Of a stretch of DNA of 64,000 nt, positions 8,544 to 16,755 are shown piece after piece. This DNA is from VXRD01 sp965232265. GTDB taxonomy: Bacteria > Latescibacterota > UBA2968. Each line of letters opens with the position of its first letter. Position 1 is the first letter of the stretch. The notes beneath the pieces are model-generated. The model was not told the DNA's origin and searched no databases. It saw only the letters and a program-made list of their open reading frames with translations. Made by a program: the position numbers and the translations under genes. The stretch covers positions 1,240,001 through 1,304,000 of the forward strand of contig CBDDPH010000002.1 in assembly GCA_965232265.1 (NCBI GenBank). The letters run 5' to 3'.

Positions 8544-9845
8544 TCAATCTGCAAAAACGGATTCGGGCACGCGGTCGCCATAGGCTTCGATGGGCGGCAG
8601 ATTGCCGTCGGCTTCGGTTTCGAGGGGGCGCAGCCCGGTGAGGATTTCGAGGTCGTCGCGGATGTCGGCCTGTGCCAGATAGGCTTCAGAGGCTTCGACT
8701 TCACCCAGGTCGAGCGTGTTGGGGATCCAGAGTACGCGGGCGTCTTCTGGCGCAATGAGGCCAATGGACTCGAGGGCGATGTCGAGGACTTCGGCGTCTG
8801 TGTCGCAGTGCAGTGGGACCGCCCCTGCCGAAACGTGTTGTCCGGTGATGACATTGGTATAGGTGGCGTGATAGTCGATTTTATCCACGAGACGCCTAGT
8901 GGCAAATTCGGCCATGCCGATACCGGTGGCATTGCCGTGCGTGGCTTCGGTGAGGTCGCGCACAAAGATGCGCAAGACGCGCGGGGTTTCGTCACCCATT
9001 GCGCGGCGGTCATTGCGTTTGCGCCCGATGACGTTGGTGTCCATGCCCGAGCCGGAGATATTTTTGCCCATTTCGTCGATGATGAGCAGATCGACATCAT
9101 CGAAGGGCAGTGAGGGACACCATTCTTTGGATTTTGCCTGAAGTACTTTTTCGCGTGCTTCAAAGTCCGCCGCGGGAATGGCTTCGATGCGTGCGGTTTC
9201 GTCATAGCCGTTTTCAAGAGTGGCTACGCCAAAGGTGATGGGCATTTCCCGGCGCACAACTTTGCCGACTAAGCGCACGATTTTGTCAAAGGAATGGTGG
9301 ATGATGGCGCGGTGATACACCGAAGCACCTTTGTGTTTGCCCAGGCCAATGAGCATCATTTTCATCAGCCCGCTTTCAATTTCGCCGGCAAATCCCGTAT
9401 GCGGTTTGACGCGGTTGACCACAACGACGTGATCGGCTTCGGATGCGTGTTTGTCAAAGTAGATGGGCATGCCAAAATCCGATACGCCGATCTGGACGAC
9501 GTCCATCGACGATTTGATCGGGCAACCCATTGTGCCTTCGGTGATGCCATATTCGGCCAGGACCTGGGTTTGCCCCTCGGCTGTGCCTCCGCCGTGCGAT
9601 CCCATTGCGGGGACGATGTAGGGGACGGCGCGTAAGGCTTTCATTTCTTCCACGATGGTTTTGATGATGGTGTCGATGTTGGCAACGCCGCGGCTGCCCG
9701 CGGTTATGGCGACTGTTTGACCGGGTTTAATCACAGAACTGGGATTGATACTGGCGATTTCATCGCGCACAGTACCGGCGATGTCATCCACGCGGGGAGC
9801 GTCAAAGTGCTGGCGAATGCGGAACATCTGCGGGTAAGTCGGCAT
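8544..9845 (-). CDS. LarA/DUF2088-family protein (lactate-racemase-like)
   Basis: A 433-residue protein of the LarA N-terminal/DUF2088 family. Visible motifs are the N-terminal ITAGSRGVANID segment, the PYIVPAMGSHGGGTAEGQ segment, NRVKPHTGFAGEIESGLMKMM and GLGKHKGASVYHRAIIHHSF. True LarA uses a tethered nickel-pincer cofactor, but many relatives with this layout are uncharacterised dehydratases or racemases, so substrate is unknown. A CAGGAGG site precedes the ATG. It lies 27 nt downstream of the iron alcohol dehydrogenase; the pair probably acts on a hydroxy acid or sugar acid. No larB, larC or larE maturation gene is in the window. Confidence 0.82.
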   Translation of the reverse strand: MPTYPQMFRIRQHFDAPRVDDIAGTVRDEIASINPSSVIKPGQTVAITAGSRGVANIDTIIKTIVEEMKALRAVPYIVPAMGSHGGGTAEGQTQVLAEYGITEGTMGCPIKSSMDVVQIGVSDFGMPIYFDKHASEADHVVVVNRVKPHTGFAGEIESGLMKMMLIGLGKHKGASVYHRAIIHHSFDKIVRLVGKVVRREMPITFGVATLENGYDETARIEAIPAADFEAREKVLQAKSKEWCPSLPFDDVDLLIIDEMGKNISGSGMDTNVIGRKRNDRRAMGDETPRVLRIFVRDLTEATHGNATGIGMAEFATRRLVDKIDYHATYTNVITGQHVSAGAVPLHCDTDAEVLDIALESIGLIAPEDARVLWIPNTLDLGEVEASEAYLAQADIRDDLEILTGLRPLETEADGNLPPIEAYGDRVPESVFAD

Positions 9846-9872
9846 GGTGTATCCTCCTGTTGTGATTTGCTA

Positions 9873-11033
9873 TCACATGGATTCTTCGTAAAGGGCGATG
9901 ACGTCTTTTATCGTTGTTTTGCGCGGGTTGACCTGAATATTGCCGCTTTTCATCGCGTCTTCGGCCATGACATGGATGCCTTCGGCTTTTGCACCGGCTT
10001 CGCCCAATGTGGCGGGGATGCCCACGTCATCGGATAGATTTTGTACGGCTTCAACCGCGAGAACAGATGCGTCAATAGTGCCCAGTCCATCGACATCTTC
10101 GCCCATGGCGGCGGCGATGTCGGCGAATTTCTCCGGGCAGGCATAGCGATTGTAGGTCATGATGCGGGTGAGCAAGATCGAGTTGGCAATGCCGTGTGGC
10201 ACGCCGTAGTGACCGCCAACCGGATGTGACATGGCATGTACGTTTCCCAGGCGCGTTTGTGAGAATGCGAACCCGGCCATGGTGCTGCCGGTGAGCATAT
10301 TTTGCGTGGCTTCGTGGTTGTGGTCGCTGTACGCGGCTTGTCGCAAATTTTGCGAGATAAGGCGGATGGCGTGCAGGGCCATGCCTTCGGAGATGGGGTT
10401 GGACATTAGAGACACATAAGATTCAATGGCGTGTGTCAAGGCATCCATACCAGTGGCTGCGGCTATGGGCAGCGGCAATGCCACGGCCATATCGGCATCG
10501 AGAATGCCCACATCGGGAATGACATAGGGACCTGCGACGGTGCCTTTGAAGTGGTTGTCGTCGGTAATGACGGCAAAGGGCGTGACTTCGCTGGCTGTGC
10601 CATAAGTGGTGGGGACGCACAAAAGAAAGGGAATGGGGCCGGGAACGGGTTTTTCGCCGATAAAATAATCGGTGATTTTTCCCCCGTAATTGACGAGTAC
10701 GCCCGAGGTTTTTGCCACGTCCATCGAGGATCCCCCGCCAATGGCGAGCAGAAAATCGCAATTTTCCGCCTGGTATTGCGCGGCACATTCCTCCACGTTG
10801 CGAATAGGGGGGTTGGGTTCAACGCCGTCGTAGATGCTGTAGGCTATATGCGATTTGTCGAGTATTTCTGTAACGTGTGCGACAACGCCTGCCTGCACGA
10901 GGCCCCTGTCGGTGACGATTTGTGCCTTTTTTACCTGCTGTTCGTTCAAAATTTGTGGAATGCTGCCAATAGTCCCTCGCCCCATGATGAGGCGCGTGGG
11001 ACCGTAATAACTAAAGTGATCTTGAAACGCCAC
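9873..11033 (-). CDS. Iron-containing alcohol dehydrogenase
   Basis: A 386-residue group III (Fe-dependent) NAD(P) alcohol dehydrogenase. It has the nucleotide-binding AIGGGSSMDVAK motif, the CVPTTYGTASEVTPFAV motif, and the metal-binding region with DALTHAIESYVS and NVHAMSHPVGGHYGVPHG, which supply the Asp and three His ligands. A GTG start at 11033 is chosen because AGGAG (11041-11045) lies exactly 7 nt upstream; an in-frame TTG at 11039 is too close to that site. It is followed by the LarA-like gene. The substrate (lactaldehyde, 1,3-propanediol or similar) cannot be told from sequence. Confidence 0.92.
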   Translation of the reverse strand: MAFQDHFSYYGPTRLIMGRGTIGSIPQILNEQQVKKAQIVTDRGLVQAGVVAHVTEILDKSHIAYSIYDGVEPNPPIRNVEECAAQYQAENCDFLLAIGGGSSMDVAKTSGVLVNYGGKITDYFIGEKPVPGPIPFLLCVPTTYGTASEVTPFAVITDDNHFKGTVAGPYVIPDVGILDADMAVALPLPIAAATGMDALTHAIESYVSLMSNPISEGMALHAIRLISQNLRQAAYSDHNHEATQNMLTGSTMAGFAFSQTRLGNVHAMSHPVGGHYGVPHGIANSILLTRIMTYNRYACPEKFADIAAAMGEDVDGLGTIDASVLAVEAVQNLSDDVGIPATLGEAGAKAEGIHVMAEDAMKSGNIQVNPRKTTIKDVIALYEESM

Positions 11034-11138
11034 GAGCAAACTCCTGTGCGATTTTTATTTTTTTGATAGCCGTTAAAAAAAAGAAAATGGTTTTTGATGG
11101 TGTTGTCAATGACATAAAAACACACCCGTGGCGTTGGT

Positions 11139-14100
11139 TTAAAACGATGTGCCGAGGCGGACGTAATAGCCGACGCCCTCTGGGTCGGTGAATCGGTATG
11201 CCACGCCTGTGCGGAGGCGGATAGCGGAATAGAGGACATAATAGTCGGTGATAAGCTCGGTGCCAGCCGATAGGAGTGGGCGTGACTGCGATGTGTCGCT
11301 TCCCCAGATGTTGGCGGCGTCGGCAAAGAATGTCCAGAAGATGCGGTCGGCGTGCAGCGGCAATGCCACCATTCCGCGGTTTTCCAATGCGAGGGGTGCG
11401 CGGTATTCCACTGATGCAGACCAGGCGTGCCGTCCCGACCGCGTTGATGTGTCGTATCCCCGCACAGGAAAAGTGATCGCTTCAGCGCCTCCAATGTCGA
11501 AGTAGCTGTTGTCGCTGCCCGGTCCCCGAGATGCGCCAGCACTTGCTCGCAGTGCCAGCACGGGTGCCGCAAATTGGCGTCCCGGAAACCAGAGCGGCAG
11601 TCGCCTGTATGTCCTGACGCTGCCTCTGAGGTCATCTGCTGAGCGGTCGTTTGAGGTGGGAGAGAGGTCGTGGCGTCGCCTGACGCGGACAGAGAACGAT
11701 GTGCCGGTCGCCGCGCCCATCTGAAAGGCGTGTGAGCGGGCATTGGTAGCGGAGAATCGCACCGAGAGTTCGCCCAGGGTGCTGCGCGGATCGTCGAGTA
11801 GAAAGCGATCTGTTGTCTGTAGATCGGGGTTCAGTGCCTCCCGATCCTCTCGCACGAGTCCGCCGGAGACTGTGAGTGAGACACGGCTTCGCGTTTTTGG
11901 TCGCACCAGCGTCATTGATGCGGAAGCGCTGCGTTGCCGTTCGAGGATGAGGAATGTGTTGTCCATCTCCTGTTGTACCCTCGCGCCGTCTTCGTCCCAA
12001 TTCTGCGATAGGGATAACCCGAGCGAGGGATTCCCCAGGCCGTCGTAGCGGTATGACAAATTGCCCGCCGCTCTTCCAGAAGAAGAGGATTTAACTGGCA
12101 GGAAGATACGGGCACTTGCGGTGTATGCGTGACGGCGCACGAGATCGATCCCTGATGTGCGAGCGCCGATAGCTGTGCCGAGTACTTCTGTGCGAGGTAT
12201 TGCCGTTTCTCCCTTGTGGTGCGCGGGTACTGCGATGGGTTCATTTATTATGGGCATCCAGTAGTAGGGACGCAGGGTCTCAAGAGGTGCGTAGGCACGC
12301 ACCGGTCCTGTTGCACGCCCGCGTGGTCTGTTGGCGATCTCAATGCGCGTCGAGTCAGCGCGAGGTGCGGCTGGCGCGGCTGTGGGATTGAAGGGGATGC
12401 GTTCTATCTCCCAGCCATTGACGTGGTAAGCCGAGAAGTAGAGCCAGCAGTCCGACGGATCCACGCTGGGGTACGCTGCGCCTGTGCGGAGATTGGTCAG
12501 CATGACGGGAGGCGCAACTTGCCCGTTATCGACTTTTGCCGCGAGTACGTTTGGGATGCCGCTGCGGTCAGATGACCAGACCAGCCACTGCCCGTTGGCA
12601 CTCCAGGAGGGCGCGAAGTCGAGGGCGCGGTCGCGGGTCACTTCACAGACGAGTTTGCCGCGTGCATCGAGGAGGACGATGTCGTGGTGCCCTTTTGTCC
12701 AGCGGGTCGCCGCGATCCAGCGGCCATCGGGTGAGATCGCCGGTTGCGCCCAGTGAATATCCGGGTCGGGAAGAACCAGCATTTCGATAGCACCACTGCC
12801 GAGATTGACCCGTGCCAGCCCACTGGTTCCCCCGCCTTCGGCGACTGCGACTGCCCAGCCTGCGGGACTGGCCGATGGGGCGGTTAAGCGGGCGTGAGTT
12901 GTTATGCGTTGTACATCACTGCCCGGCGTCACGCTATAGAGGTCACTGAACCTGCGGTGGGGACCAGCAAAGTCAAATTCTGCGAAGACAATGTCGCCAT
13001 CGGGAACCAACGCGAATGTGGCGCCGCTGATCAGGGTTACGGTTGATTCTCCGCCGCCATCTAATTTATCCGATACCAGTTTTGTATCTGAGCGTCCATC
13101 TGATCGGATGTAGTACAGTGTTTTGCCATCGGGCGATACTTTTGGGTGGTATGCATAGCGGGCAGCGCGGGTTATCGCCTGTGGCTCGGTGATTGCACCC
13201 AATCTGGCGAGGCGGGTGTCCAGTTCCGCCGCCGCTGTCCGCTGTGTATCTGCCCACGCTTTCCACTCACTCGTCAAGGTGGTGCCAAAGGCGCTGCGCC
13301 CGGCGGCATTGAGGCGATAGGGGATCCACTGATTTTCCACTGCTTTGACAAAGGCTATCAGGCGGTCGCGCCCGTATTTTTGTATCAGGTGCTCAAAGAA
13401 GAGCGATCCGTAAGCATAAGCACGGGTGCCACCCGGCCACTGGGGCGAGTTGCCACCCGCCTGGCCGATGGACTCAAACCGCCCTTCGAGAGCCGCTGTT
13501 CGCAGGACCATTTTGTGGAATGTTCCATGAACGCGCCCGGTGCCGGTCAGTGCGGATTCGTACCAGGTGGCGATGCCTTCGATGTTCCACAGCGGTGTGG
13601 CGATCGCTGGGAATACCGGCACTCGTCCGAACAATTTGCGAAAGAAGCCATAGCGACCTGGTCGGTCAATGTGGAAGATGTGCGTCAGTTCATGTGCAAT
13701 AACGTGTTCCAACCAGTCGTCGAAGTAGGCAAGTCCGAAAGAGTCGATAGGTGGGCGGGCGTAGATGGTGATTCGGTTTGAGGGAAGCGGACTTGCGAAG
13801 CCATTCGAGACGTCGATGTGATCGGTTAGTACAAGGTCGATTATTCCGCGCGGTGCGGCGATGAACTGTTCGGACAGTTGGGCGTGCGCCCATTCTGCGC
13901 GCTCCGCTGCCCTGCGTCCCAGGTCTTCGAGATGTGTGGGGAATGTGACGCGAAAGTGTTCGGTATCGAGCGTGCGCCACGATTCGTCAGGCGCAATGCG
14001 TTGCGCATAAGCCGACGCCGTGCATAAGGCTATGAGTACAATTGACAGCGTGCATAGGATACGATTGGGAGGTTTTAAGGGACTAATGGATGGACTTCGA

Positions 14101-14261
14101 AAGTTGAATAGCAAAGGCATTAAAATCATATTTAATAAATATTTGCAAGAATTTCTTGATTTTATCCTTGCAAATAAGACAAGTTGTCGTATGATAAAAG
14201 ACATACTGTCATACTGGAACTTAAGTTTGGCGGAGTAGGACTTCCCGGTTTTCTTATGCAT
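11139..14261 (-). CDS. Peptidase MA-like / beta-propeller / outer-membrane barrel protein with a transposase-like N-terminal fusion
   Basis: Numbered from the start at 14261, the 1040 residues hold a signal peptide at about 66-87 (ending ASAYA before QRIAPDE), a gluzincin metallopeptidase domain with HELTH at 190-194 and a third ligand in NIEGIATWYE (E228), a TolB/WD40-like propeller from about 370 to 640 with repeated SPDG motifs, and a C-terminal barrel of about 300 residues ending GYYVRLGTSF with a terminal Phe. It is probably an outer-membrane surface protease. The native start is probably ATG 14129 (residue 45), where no ribosome site is seen. The start at 14261 has GAGGAG and a promoter, and its first 16 residues (MHKKTGKSYSAKLKFQ) look like the start of an IS3-type OrfA, so the 5' end seems to have been captured. 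Confidence 0.78.
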   Translation of the reverse strand: MHKKTGKSYSAKLKFQYDSMSFIIRQLVLFARIKSRNSCKYLLNMILMPLLFNFRSPSISPLKPPNRILCTLSIVLIALCTASAYAQRIAPDESWRTLDTEHFRVTFPTHLEDLGRRAAERAEWAHAQLSEQFIAAPRGIIDLVLTDHIDVSNGFASPLPSNRITIYARPPIDSFGLAYFDDWLEHVIAHELTHIFHIDRPGRYGFFRKLFGRVPVFPAIATPLWNIEGIATWYESALTGTGRVHGTFHKMVLRTAALEGRFESIGQAGGNSPQWPGGTRAYAYGSLFFEHLIQKYGRDRLIAFVKAVENQWIPYRLNAAGRSAFGTTLTSEWKAWADTQRTAAAELDTRLARLGAITEPQAITRAARYAYHPKVSPDGKTLYYIRSDGRSDTKLVSDKLDGGGESTVTLISGATFALVPDGDIVFAEFDFAGPHRRFSDLYSVTPGSDVQRITTHARLTAPSASPAGWAVAVAEGGGTSGLARVNLGSGAIEMLVLPDPDIHWAQPAISPDGRWIAATRWTKGHHDIVLLDARGKLVCEVTRDRALDFAPSWSANGQWLVWSSDRSGIPNVLAAKVDNGQVAPPVMLTNLRTGAAYPSVDPSDCWLYFSAYHVNGWEIERIPFNPTAAPAAPRADSTRIEIANRPRGRATGPVRAYAPLETLRPYYWMPIINEPIAVPAHHKGETAIPRTEVLGTAIGARTSGIDLVRRHAYTASARIFLPVKSSSSGRAAGNLSYRYDGLGNPSLGLSLSQNWDEDGARVQQEMDNTFLILERQRSASASMTLVRPKTRSRVSLTVSGGLVREDREALNPDLQTTDRFLLDDPRSTLGELSVRFSATNARSHAFQMGAATGTSFSVRVRRRHDLSPTSNDRSADDLRGSVRTYRRLPLWFPGRQFAAPVLALRASAGASRGPGSDNSYFDIGGAEAITFPVRGYDTSTRSGRHAWSASVEYRAPLALENRGMVALPLHADRIFWTFFADAANIWGSDTSQSRPLLSAGTELITDYYVLYSAIRLRTGVAYRFTDPEGVGYYVRLGTSF

Positions 14262-14283
14262 GGTATCTCCTCATGTTGGTGAA

Positions 14284-14311
14284 AAAATACCACGCTGATA
14301 CCTCATGTCAA
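14284..14311 (-). promoter_or_regulatory. Sigma70-like promoter upstream of the fused peptidase gene
   Basis: Minus-strand TTGACA (14306-14311), a 16-nt spacer and TATTTT (14284-14289), lying 23 nt before the GAGGAG-preceded ATG at 14261. It probably belonged to the transposase-like remnant. Confidence 0.55.
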
Positions 14312-14484
14312 TGAGTCTTTATACCAGGTCAAATAATGGGCGCACCTCAGGACGAGACATCCGCAACCAGCTATCACAACTGATGGAACAGGGAATAGAC
14401 GACTTCCTATTCCTGAGCAAGTCATTTGTCGAGAAGTCTGAATGGGAAGCAGTCCAGGAAGGTCGATACTTTGAACCAGCATGA
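14311..14484 (+). pseudogene. C-terminal remnant of an unidentified gene
   Basis: A 57-codon frame containing RDIRNQLSQLMEQGIDDFLF and SKSFVEKSEWEAVQEGRYFEPA. It is amphipathic, reads like the tail of a real protein, and its stop overlaps the HEPN-like remnant that follows, as in a two-gene operon. Its ATG coincides with the -35 box of the opposing promoter, so the 5' part was probably lost at this junction. Family not recognised. Confidence 0.45.
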
Positions 14485-14536
14485 TTTGCTCAGAATTGCC
14501 AGACAACTGGCGCGTGGAACGAGTAGAGGCCGTTAA
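14471..14536 (+). pseudogene. Truncated HEPN-like protein start
   Basis: A 21-codon frame opening at TTG with NQHDLLRIARQLARGTSRGR and then TAA. This resembles the first residues of small HEPN-domain proteins, which start with a DLLxxARxLA helix and then an Arg/Pro-rich turn before the helix with the RNase motif. Only this start survives before argH begins 21 nt later, so it is a remnant. Confidence 0.35.
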
Positions 14537-14557
14537 AAGTATGCGAGGAAATGCACC

Positions 14558-15949
14558 ATGGCTGAAAAGCTCTGGGGAGGGCGATTTGCGGGATCGACTG
14601 AAAAACGAATGGAAAAATTCAATGCATCCATTGGTTTTGATCGGCACCTGTACAAAATGGATATTGAAGGCAGCCGAGCGCAAGCCCGCGCATTGGCCCG
14701 AATGGGTGTCTTAACAAAACAGGAACTGGAACGCGTACTCAAAGGTCTAAATCGAGTGGCGCGTGAACTCGACGCGGGCACCTTGCCATTGACGGATGAT
14801 CTGGAAGACATACACACCGCAGTGGAAAAGCGCTTGACGGAACTGGTCGGCGATGCCGGCGCGAAAATTCACACGGGACGCAGCCGCAACGATCAAGTCG
14901 CCCTGGACGAGCGTCTATACTTGCGCGAAGCAGTCGCCAACACCCTCGCACAAATCGAGCGGTTAATGGGCGTGGTATTGGACGTTGCCGAAGCTCACCT
15001 CGATGTCCTGATGCCGGGATATACGCACGTCCAACAGGCACAACCGATCCGATTCTCGCATTATGCCATGGCCCTGTTCTGGATGTTGGCGCGAGACCGC
15101 TCGCGCTTTGAAGACTGCTGGAAACGCGCAAATGCTATGCCTCTCGGATCGGGCGCACTGGCGGGAAGTGCTTATCCGGTTGACCGAGAATTTTTGCGCG
15201 AGGAACTGGGATTTGATCGCATCACTGAAAACAGCATCGATGCAGTTAGTGACCGCGATTATTTCCTCGAGTATTTATCGGCATCATCCATATTGATGGC
15301 ACACTTGAGCCGATTCTGCGAAGACCTGATCATCTGGTCGTCTTCTGAATTTGGGTTTGTCGAACTGGACGACGCCTTCAGCACCGGATCGAGCATGATG
15401 CCACAAAAGAAGAACCCCGATTCACTGGAACTGGTACGCGGCAAAACCGGGCGCGTGTACGGCAATCTGATGTCTCTGCTCACCGTGATGAAAGGCGTGT
15501 CGCTGGCGTATGCCAAAGACCTGCAAGAAGACAAAGAACCCGTCTTTGACACCGCAGAAACCGTGCTTATGTCCCTATCGGTCTTTGCGGGTGTATGGCA
15601 GACCATGAAAATCAAAGACGAGCGGATGGGCGATGCAATAGATGGCACCATTTTAGCCACTGACCTGGCAGATTATCTGGCGCGAAAGGGCGTACCTTTT
15701 CGCCGGTGTCACCGCATCGTTGGCGAACTGGTAAAAACCGCCCTGACACGCGGACAAAAATTGGAAGACTTGGACCTGCCGATATTGCGTGCAGCATCTG
15801 AGGTATTCGACACCGATGTGCAAGCCGTATTGTCCGCAGAAGCCAGTACAGCACAGCGCAATCTGGATGGCGGAACAGGACGCGACTCTGTTTTGAGACA
15901 GATCGAAGTGGGGCGGCGTTTGCTGACCGATGGAGAGGCGTCTGGATGA
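14558..15949 (+). CDS. argH: Argininosuccinate lyase
   Basis: Cleaves argininosuccinate to arginine and fumarate, the last step of arginine synthesis; a cytosolic homotetramer. The 463 residues have the family's usual length. The start MAEKLWGGRFAGSTEKRMEK, the TGRSRNDQVALD motif, TVQQAQP-like HVQQAQPIRFSHY, and the signature loop STGSSMMPQKKNPDSLEL are all present. AGGA lies 10 nt before the ATG. It overlaps the next gene by ATGA. No other arg gene is in the window. The gene remnants immediately upstream suggest a recombination junction just outside its 5' end. Confidence 0.96.
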   Translation: MAEKLWGGRFAGSTEKRMEKFNASIGFDRHLYKMDIEGSRAQARALARMGVLTKQELERVLKGLNRVARELDAGTLPLTDDLEDIHTAVEKRLTELVGDAGAKIHTGRSRNDQVALDERLYLREAVANTLAQIERLMGVVLDVAEAHLDVLMPGYTHVQQAQPIRFSHYAMALFWMLARDRSRFEDCWKRANAMPLGSGALAGSAYPVDREFLREELGFDRITENSIDAVSDRDYFLEYLSASSILMAHLSRFCEDLIIWSSSEFGFVELDDAFSTGSSMMPQKKNPDSLELVRGKTGRVYGNLMSLLTVMKGVSLAYAKDLQEDKEPVFDTAETVLMSLSVFAGVWQTMKIKDERMGDAIDGTILATDLADYLARKGVPFRRCHRIVGELVKTALTRGQKLEDLDLPILRAASEVFDTDVQAVLSAEASTAQRNLDGGTGRDSVLRQIEVGRRLLTDGEASG

Positions 15950-16566
15950 AGCGTTTTCACGAGCGGGACGTGCGGAGTTTTTACGATTTGCTCCAGCACA
16001 AACCAGATTTGGGCCTCACGCAACTCAATGTGATGGACGGCGAAAATCTGATCGGCGTGGGACTATTTGACAACGAAGACGATTTTGTCTCCGAGTGTTC
16101 GCGCTACAATACACTGGGCCTTCTTCAAGCTGGCGTAAACCCCCGCGCATCACATCTTTTAGATAACTACGGCGGGCTGCTAAATCGCATTCGCACACTA
16201 TTTAGCGATGTGGTATCCAAAGAGGATATTGCGTGTGTAACAGGTGTCGTCATATCGGAACCCGGCCAAATAACCGAAGCCGCACAAGCATATCAAAACG
16301 ATGTATCCGTATTGGGAGATGGCGTGCTATTTTTTCCTATGGACAGGGAAATTGCCATCGAAAATGGCCGGCCAAATCGCACGGTCAGACAAATTGCGGA
16401 ATGGTTTTTGGGAGAGGCGACATTGTCCAGAATCGACCTGACCAGCATGGTCCCGATCCCCGGCACAGCAGACCCCGAAGGCACATGGTTTCATCCCCGC
16501 GTGCGGTTTCGCAAGTACCGACCATATATTTTAGATGGTATTTCCGAGGCAATCTGTGGCGAATAG
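15946..16566 (+). CDS. Unknown protein translationally coupled to argH
   Basis: A 206-residue soluble protein that starts inside the argH stop (ATGA overlap), so it is very probably translated with argH. It has no signal peptide or membrane helix. Notable segments are VGLFDNEDDFVSECSRYNTL, LQAGVNPRASHLLDNYGG and a C-terminal WFHPRVRFRKYRPYILDGIS. The mixed alpha/beta composition and clusters of Asp/Arg would suit a nucleotide- or metal-binding enzyme, but no family motif was recognised. Its base composition is like that of its neighbours. Confidence 0.75.
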   Translation: MKRFHERDVRSFYDLLQHKPDLGLTQLNVMDGENLIGVGLFDNEDDFVSECSRYNTLGLLQAGVNPRASHLLDNYGGLLNRIRTLFSDVVSKEDIACVTGVVISEPGQITEAAQAYQNDVSVLGDGVLFFPMDREIAIENGRPNRTVRQIAEWFLGEATLSRIDLTSMVPIPGTADPEGTWFHPRVRFRKYRPYILDGISEAICGE

Positions 16567-16627
16567 ACGAACCCCGGCCTGCCATCCAACGGGCGGGCAC
16601 AGGAGCTTGCCCCTACGTTGTGAACTG

Positions 16628-16652
16628 GCCCCACATTACCCACTTGTGGGGC
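16628..16652. repeat. Intergenic palindrome
   Basis: An 8-bp perfect stem GCCCCACA / TGTGGGGC around a 9-nt loop, in the 189-nt gap 16567-16755. No T-run follows on either strand, so it looks like a REP-type palindrome and not a terminator. Confidence 0.5.
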
Positions 16653-16685
16653 AGGCTCTGAGAGACGGCCAGTCATGCTCGATTT

Positions 16686-16727
16686 ACTCGCCTTCATACC
16701 CCGCTCACTCGCCTTCATACCCCGTTC
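16686..16727. repeat. 21-nt tandem repeat, two copies
   Basis: Two head-to-tail copies (16686-16706 and 16707-16727) beginning ACTCGCCTTCATACCCCG, with one mismatch. They lie just upstream of the ribosome site of the next gene. Confidence 0.7.
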
Positions 16728-16755
16728 CGCAGATTCGCTTCTCAAGGAGAATTTT

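Noticed and set aside
8036..9217. 393-codon minus-strand frame across pyrC and the LarA-like gene
   Set aside because: It lies in a shifted frame of two strongly supported genes; composition is Ser/Pro/Lys-rich without motifs, so it is a shadow.
14142..14173. TTGCAAG / CTTGCAA inverted repeat before the peptidase gene
   Set aside because: Short arms in AT-rich DNA with no recognisable regulator; noted but not supported as an operator.
16675..16755. Extended N-terminus of the glycine-zipper protein
   Set aside because: The upstream part is made of the 21-nt tandem repeat; AAGGAG before ATG 16756 and the signal peptide show the true start.
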